Below, piece after piece: positions 7,082 through 10,133 of a DNA stretch of 10,133 nucleotides. Position 1 is the first letter of the stretch. Each line of letters begins with the position of its first letter. This DNA comes from Lachnospiraceae bacterium UBA3711 (GTDB taxonomy: Bacteria > Bacillota > Clostridia > Lachnospirales > Lachnospiraceae). The notes beneath the pieces are model-generated. The model ran no database searches and had not been told where the DNA came from. It worked only from the letters and a program-made list of their open reading frames with translations. A program made the translations under genes and the position numbers. Location: the NCBI GenBank assembly GCA_002371345.1, contig DFHY01000017.1:1-10133 (forward strand). The letters are read 5' to 3'.

Positions 7082-7876
7082 TCAGCGTCCCTGCGCGGCC
7101 TGTCCGCCGTCCATGGTCACCAGAGAGCCGGTGATATGGCTGGACTTCTCGGATGCGAGGAACAGAGCCAGGTCCGCTACTTCCTCAGGCTTGCAGTATC
7201 TCTTATCCGGATAGGAAGCCGCGAAGATCTTCATAGCCTCTTCCTTGGACACATTCTCGCCAAGAGCCTGCTTCTCGAGCTTGGTCATCATCGGTGTGTC
7301 GATCGGGCCGGGGCCGATGCAGTTGATATGGATACCGAGTTCGGCTACTTCCAGGGCGGCGCATTTTGCAAGACCAAATGCGGCGTGCTTACTGGACACA
7401 TATGCGCTCATCGTCGGAGAACCGGTGATGGAGCCCTGGGAGGTGATGTTGACGATCGCGCCGCTCTTCTGCTTCTTCATCTGCGGCAGCGCGTACTTCA
7501 TGCCATAGAGCGGTCCGAACACGTTGATGCTGTAGACCTTCATCATGTTATCGATGGTCTGCGCGTCAACCGGCAGGCTGAGCCCTTCATAGCCGGCGTT
7601 GTTGACCTGCACATCCAGTGCGCCGAAGTGCTCGATGGTCTTTTCAACCATGTTTTTGATCTGCTCTTCATCGGAAACATCGACAATAAAGGTCAGCAGA
7701 TTCTCAGGAGCAATCTCAACCTTGGCAAGCAGCGCGTCCATCTTCTCCTGACGGGTGGATGAGATAGCCAGCTTGCAGCCCTGTGCCGCAAAGGCCTTTA
7801 CCAGTGCTTCGCCTACGCCGCCGGTGGAACCGGTGATCATCACAACTTTGCCTTCCAGCTTCAGATAATTGTCCAT
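7082..7876 (-). CDS. Short-chain dehydrogenase/reductase (classical SDR)
   Basis: The 264-residue product is normal length for a classical SDR, a soluble NAD(P)-dependent oxidoreductase acting on alcohols or ketones. Visible motifs in order are the cofactor glycine motif TGSTGGVG (15-22), NNAG (92-95), active-site N118 (SINVFG), catalytic S146 (NITSQGS), Y159 and K163 (YVSSK), and the PGPIDTPM segment (188-196). The region after the second strand reads SSTRQEK without an acidic residue, which favours NADP(H); this is an inference. ATG at 7876 is preceded by AAAGGAGT with 6-nt spacing. The gene has its own promoter and terminator, so it is at least partly independent of the antiporter gene upstream. 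The substrate is unknown; steroid or bile-acid, sugar and aliphatic alcohol dehydrogenases all share this fold. A role in oxidising alcohols released by the sulfatase is possible but unsupported. Confidence 0.93.
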   Translation of the reverse strand: MDNYLKLEGKVVMITGSTGGVGEALVKAFAAQGCKLAISSTRQEKMDALLAKVEIAPENLLTFIVDVSDEEQIKNMVEKTIEHFGALDVQVNNAGYEGLSLPVDAQTIDNMMKVYSINVFGPLYGMKYALPQMKKQKSGAIVNITSQGSITGSPTMSAYVSSKHAAFGLAKCAALEVAELGIHINCIGPGPIDTPMMTKLEKQALGENVSKEEAMKIFAASYPDKRYCKPEEVADLALFLASEKSSHITGSLVTMDGGQAAQGR

Positions 7877-7924
7877 GGGAATACTCCTTTCAATAAACTC
7901 AAGTTAGAACAGTCTTACCTCAGT

Positions 7925-7953
7925 AATATAAACGGTTTTTCCGAAAAACTCAA
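7925..7953 (-). promoter_or_regulatory. SigA-type promoter of the dehydrogenase gene
   Basis: On the minus strand TTGAGT (7953-7948) and TATATT (7930-7925) are separated by exactly 17 bp, giving a start near 7918 and a leader of about 42 nt. The stretch ACCGTTTATAT overlapping the -10 (7936-7926) is identical to 3278-3288 in the leader of the c-di-GMP gene. Confidence 0.7.
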
Positions 7954-8021
7954 CAGAAAAAGTATGGACAAAAAGCCCTGTCACGTTGAAAGTCCGGTAG
8001 GGTGCGCCTGGAAGGTTCATG

Positions 8022-9197
8022 TCAGGGATCCTTCCGGTATACATAATTCAGGCAGATTGGTGTTACTATGGAACTGACCAGAATCAGCAGGATGATCGCG
8101 GTAAAGAAGTCGGCGGTCAGAAGTCCTGCCGCAAGGCCCTTCTGGGCAGTGATCAGGGCCACTTCCCCTCTTGACATCATTCCGATGCCGATCTTCAGTG
8201 AGTCCTTTCGGTTGAATCCCAGCAGCAGGGCGCTGCCTCCGCAGCCGATCACCTTGCCGGTCAGCGCGACAACCACAAACAGAATGCTGAATATCAACAG
8301 CCTGAGATTCATCGCGGAGAAGCTTGTCTTCAAGCCGATCCCCGTAAAGAACAGAGGCGCGAAGACCATATAGGAGCTGATATCCACCTTCTCTTCGATA
8401 TAGTCACGATCGCTCAGATTACAAAGGACGACGCCTGCGACATAGGCACCTGTGATATCCGCGATCCCGAAATAGGTCTCCGCGATGTACCCCAGCAGGA
8501 AGCAATAACACAGGCTTGCGATCGGGACTCTGCGCATGTGCGGATAATGACTGTCCAGCCAGTGCATGCCCAGGTTTACAAGAAAACCGGTTCCGATGGC
8601 AAGCGCAAAGAACAGCACCACCTTCAGCAGGATGCTCCCTGCCCCGGCGCTGTTTGCGCCCGGCTTCATTCCGATTACAATCGTCAGTACCACGATCCCG
8701 ATCACATCATCGATGATGGCGGCGCCGGTAATGGCGGTCCCGACTTCATCATTCAGCTTTCCAAGCTCCTTCAGCGCCGCAACCGTGATACTGACAGAGG
8801 TCGCTGAGATGATGACGCCGATGAATAACCCTTTCAGAAATTCATCCGAGCCAGGTCCCCCGAAGCCGTAGAAAGCCATAAACAGAAGCATCCCCAGAAC
8901 AACCGGAACGGCAACCCCGGCAAAAGCGATGACGGTCGCCTTCAGCCCCGTCTGGCGCATTTTCTTCAGATCCGTCTCGAGCCCGGCTTCAAACATCAGC
9001 ATCATTACACCGATTTCTGCCATCTGTGCCAGGAAATCCGTCTCCGTCACAAACCCGAAGACAGCCGGTCCGAGCAAAAGACCTGCGGCGATCTGCCCGA
9101 CAACCTCCGGGGCGCCGAGCTTTTTAGCAGCAATCCCAAATACCTTCGCGCTAAACAGAAGAACCGCAAGGTCAAACAAATAATGCACACTGTCCAT
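8022..9197 (-). CDS. Cation/proton antiporter, CPA2 family (NapA/GerN/KefB-like membrane domain)
   Basis: The 391-residue protein is almost entirely hydrophobic helices (about 12-13 spans), matching the Na_H_Exchanger fold of sodium or potassium/proton antiporters in the cytoplasmic membrane. The start of the fold shows GAPEVVGQIAAGLLLGP (28-44), typical of CPA2 members. The ion-binding helix carries adjacent aspartates D163-D164 (AAIIDDVIGIVV), as in electrogenic NapA-type exchangers. K315 (LTGKVIG) and the SRGE motif (342-345) are also present. There is no C-terminal TrkA-N/RCK domain, so it resembles NapA or GerN more than full-length KefB/KefC. ATG at 9197 has AGGAGGG with 7-nt spacing. 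No convincing terminator lies between this gene and the dehydrogenase 145 bp downstream, so read-through is possible. Likely jobs are pH or salt homeostasis; the ion cannot be deduced. Confidence 0.93.
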   Translation of the reverse strand: MDSVHYLFDLAVLLFSAKVFGIAAKKLGAPEVVGQIAAGLLLGPAVFGFVTETDFLAQMAEIGVMMLMFEAGLETDLKKMRQTGLKATVIAFAGVAVPVVLGMLLFMAFYGFGGPGSDEFLKGLFIGVIISATSVSITVAALKELGKLNDEVGTAITGAAIIDDVIGIVVLTIVIGMKPGANSAGAGSILLKVVLFFALAIGTGFLVNLGMHWLDSHYPHMRRVPIASLCYCFLLGYIAETYFGIADITGAYVAGVVLCNLSDRDYIEEKVDISSYMVFAPLFFTGIGLKTSFSAMNLRLLIFSILFVVVALTGKVIGCGGSALLLGFNRKDSLKIGIGMMSRGEVALITAQKGLAAGLLTADFFTAIILLILVSSIVTPICLNYVYRKDP

Positions 9198-9200
9198 CTC

Positions 9201-9394
9201 TTATCCCTCCTGTCTGTCGATTGCGACCGCCTCTATCATTGTACTCAATCCGCATGCGTTCGCCCCAGGCTTTTCAGCATCCCGATCTCTGCCGGCGTCT
9301 CAAACGACGGGCCTGTAAACTGCGTGCAGACTCCCTCTTTCAACACAATCCCTTCCCGGGCTGCTGTCTTCGAAGAAGCGGAGCGGAAATCAAA
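9201..9394 (-). pseudogene. Remnant of purine nucleoside phosphorylase (trimeric PNP family), frameshifted
   Basis: Minus-strand translation gives a stretch with GIVLKEGVCTQFTGPSFETP, then AEIGMLKSLG. After a one-base loss in the G run at 9266-9263 it continues in another frame as ANACGLSTMIEAV and reaches a TAA at 9203-9201. This matches the conserved C-terminal segment of trimeric purine nucleoside phosphorylases (EGVY..FTGPSYETPAEIRM...GADAVGMSTVPEA), which phosphorolyse purine nucleosides in salvage. Only about 65 codons remain: the N-terminal two thirds, most of the end after the STVPEA-like segment, and a correct frame are missing. A TGA at 9397-9395 closes the frame upstream. The stop lies 3 bp before the antiporter ATG, and that gene's ribosome binding site (9211-9205) lies within the remnant's final codons. 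It is a dead gene, and its relic serves as leader sequence for the antiporter. Confidence 0.8.
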
Positions 9395-9619
9395 TCAGTC
9401 AATTTCATGGTCATAGGATCCTTCATCATAAAAAAACTGTATGAGGGACATTACTCAGTTGCTTAGTTTAACATAATTTACAAAAGAATTGTACTCAATA
9501 CCAGTGTGAATCAGTTTCTCTGTGATCTGTCCGGTGGAAGATGTGTACATGATAATTACTGAAGCCTGGCAGATGAAGCTGCCGTGCTTCATGGCGCATT
9601 TTTGATTATAGGATTGTGG

Positions 9620-9731
9620 GGCGCTGAGCGTCCAGTGAACGCTCGTCCAGCGCCGACCGTTGCGAAGCGAAGACCGCGAAGCGCGGAACACACATATTCC
9701 ACTTGGCGAGTTTACGAGCCTTAGTGGAATA
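9620..9731. repeat. Cluster of three consecutive palindromes
   Basis: Hairpin 1 has outer arms GGCGCT (9620-9625) and AGCGCC (9649-9654), inner arms GAGCGT (9626-9631) and ACGCTC (9639-9644), and a 4-nt bulge. Hairpin 2 is CCGCG/CGCGG (9674-9678 and 9682-9686). Hairpin 3 is TATTCCACT/AGTGGAATA (9695-9703 and 9723-9731) with inner GGC/GCC (9705-9707 and 9718-9720). No T-tract follows, so these are not plain terminators. A palindromic intergenic repeat or a structured RNA are the options. Confidence 0.65.
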
Positions 9732-9825
9732 GGCCATCTGCAAACAGATTACCTTCCGTCCTCTTTTTTCTGGCAAGATAGACTCTTATGACGGAAGGCA
9801 TCCCGCAAACAGGATGCCTTCCGTT
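9732..9825. repeat. Two related hairpin units with GCAAACA cores (short form)
   Basis: Unit A (9732-9760) contains ATCTG-CAAA-CAGAT and ends in CCTTCCGTC. Unit B has perfect 13-bp arms ACGGAAGGCATCC (9791-9803) and GGATGCCTTCCGT (9812-9824) around the loop CGCAAACA. The units align with each other (CATC..GCAAACAG.., then CCTTCCGT), so they are diverged copies of one palindrome. No T-tract follows either. Confidence 0.8.
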
Positions 9826-9854
9826 CATTGTGAGGGACATGCTTTTTAAGGGCG

Positions 9855-10019
9855 GACTCTTATGACGGAAGCATCCCGCAAACACGTCGCCTGCCATCAC
9901 CCGCCTGCGATGCAATTGCACGCGCTCCCGCCTCCCATAGATGCGTGGGTCGGCTTCGCGCGTGCACGCATCTGGCCGGGTTCAGTCGGCTCCTATGGTT
10001 TGCTGTGGATGCCTTCCGT
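9855..10019. repeat. Hairpin unit interrupted by the 139-bp repeat (long form)
   Basis: The segment 9855-9884 repeats 9781-9811 (GACTCTTATGACGGAA, then GCATCCCGCAAACA) with one base missing. The right arm GGATGCCTTCCGT appears only at 10007-10019, 122 bp later. Between them lies most of the 139-bp repeat. This is the uninterrupted unit at 9781-9824 with an insertion in its loop. The outer arms therefore act as imperfect terminal inverted repeats. Confidence 0.8.
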
Positions 10020-10028
10020 CATTGCGAG
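9890..10028. repeat. 139-bp dispersed repeat, copy 2
   Basis: Direct-orientation partner of 6877-7015, with 134 of 139 positions identical. The internal inverted repeat is at 9939-9947 and 9965-9973. Its right end overlaps the hairpin arm and the ATTGCGAG motif that starts the 42-bp repeats. Confidence 0.93.
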
Positions 10029-10133
10029 TCCGCGAGCCGGCTGTAGATACTGTCTCGCGTCCGATTACACTGAGAATCTGACAGTCTTCCAGTCATTGCG
10101 AGTCCGCAAGCCGGCTGTAGATACTGTCTCGCG
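10018..10133. repeat. Pair of 42-bp direct repeats reaching the window edge
   Basis: Positions 10018-10059 and 10092-10133 are identical except for one base (GCGAG versus GCAAG), separated by 32 bp. Each starts GTCATTGCGAGTCCGC and ends CTGTCTCGCG; the first has arms CGCGAG (10031-10036) and CTCGCG (10054-10059). More copies may follow outside the window. Confidence 0.85.

Larger units (their letters stand above)
9395..10133. other. 739-bp non-coding region rich in palindromes and direct repeats
   Basis: No reading frame here has a ribosome binding site or a recognisable protein. From 9395 to about 9600 I see no feature beyond AT-rich sequence that may hold the antiporter promoter, which could not be placed with confidence. 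From 9620 to the window edge the sequence is a chain of hairpins and repeats, itemised separately. Confidence 0.75.

Noticed and set aside
7136..7762. 208-codon plus-strand reading frame opposite the dehydrogenase
   Set aside because: It is a shadow of a conserved SDR gene, with no ribosome binding site or recognisable domain.
7960..8036. Possible terminator of the antiporter gene (GGAAGG/CCTTCC arms at 8011-8016 and 8031-8036, and a T5 run near 7973)
   Set aside because: The stem overlaps the stop codon and has no T-tract directly after it, and the T run has only a very weak stem before it.
9183..9466. Two plus-strand reading frames of 77 and 81 codons upstream of the antiporter
   Set aside because: They run antisense to the phosphorylase remnant, whose conserved minus-strand motifs explain the open frames.
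9455..9691. 78-codon minus-strand reading frame in the repeat region
   Set aside because: It begins inside the palindromic repeat block, has no ribosome binding site and no recognisable motif.
10018..10133. CRISPR array
   Set aside because: Only two repeats are visible, the first is continuous with a dispersed intergenic repeat, and no cas gene is in the window.

Overview
The window looks like a chromosomal stretch from a Bacillota bacterium, most likely a Clostridia or Lachnospiraceae-type anaerobe. This is inferred from strong AGGAGG-type ribosome binding sites 6-8 nt before starts, a GTG start, U-tract terminators, moderately GC-rich coding sequence and a large PAS/GGDEF/EAL protein. No rRNA, tRNA, phage or plasmid gene is visible, so the taxonomic call is only suggestive.

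Left part, + strand (1-6876). The window opens inside a gene whose visible part starts with five 13-residue Leu/Gly repeats (3-602). A clear terminator follows. Next comes an exported alkylsulfatase of the SdsA1/YjcS type with an intact binuclear zinc site and an unusual acidic N-terminal spacer (806-2977). A 365-bp gap holds an inverted repeat, a branched terminator-like RNA fold, an extended -10 promoter inside another inverted repeat, and an operator-like motif also found before the sulfatase. It leads to a 1177-residue c-di-GMP enzyme (3343-6876) with three tandem PAS-like repeats, a GGDEF domain with intact motif, a PAS domain, a degenerate GGDEF domain and an EAL domain with all catalytic residues.

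Right part, - strand (7082-9394). A CPA2-type cation/proton antiporter (8022-9197) lies upstream of a short-chain dehydrogenase (7082-7876) that has its own promoter and terminator. Just upstream of the antiporter is a frameshifted remnant of a purine nucleoside phosphorylase (9201-9394). It is a gene relic and its stop codon lies only 3 bp from the antiporter start.

Far right (9395-10133). No credible gene is seen. The stretch is packed with palindromes and direct repeats. One 139-bp element is also present, at 96% identity, immediately after the stop codon of the c-di-GMP gene. The second copy sits inside the loop of a small hairpin whose uninterrupted version lies just upstream, so the order of insertion can be read from the sequence. 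A 42-bp direct repeat pair runs to the window edge.

No complete new system is evident. The best leads are the nested palindromic repeat family, the shared operator-like motif before the sulfatase and c-di-GMP genes, the branched RNA fold between them, and the decayed phosphorylase.
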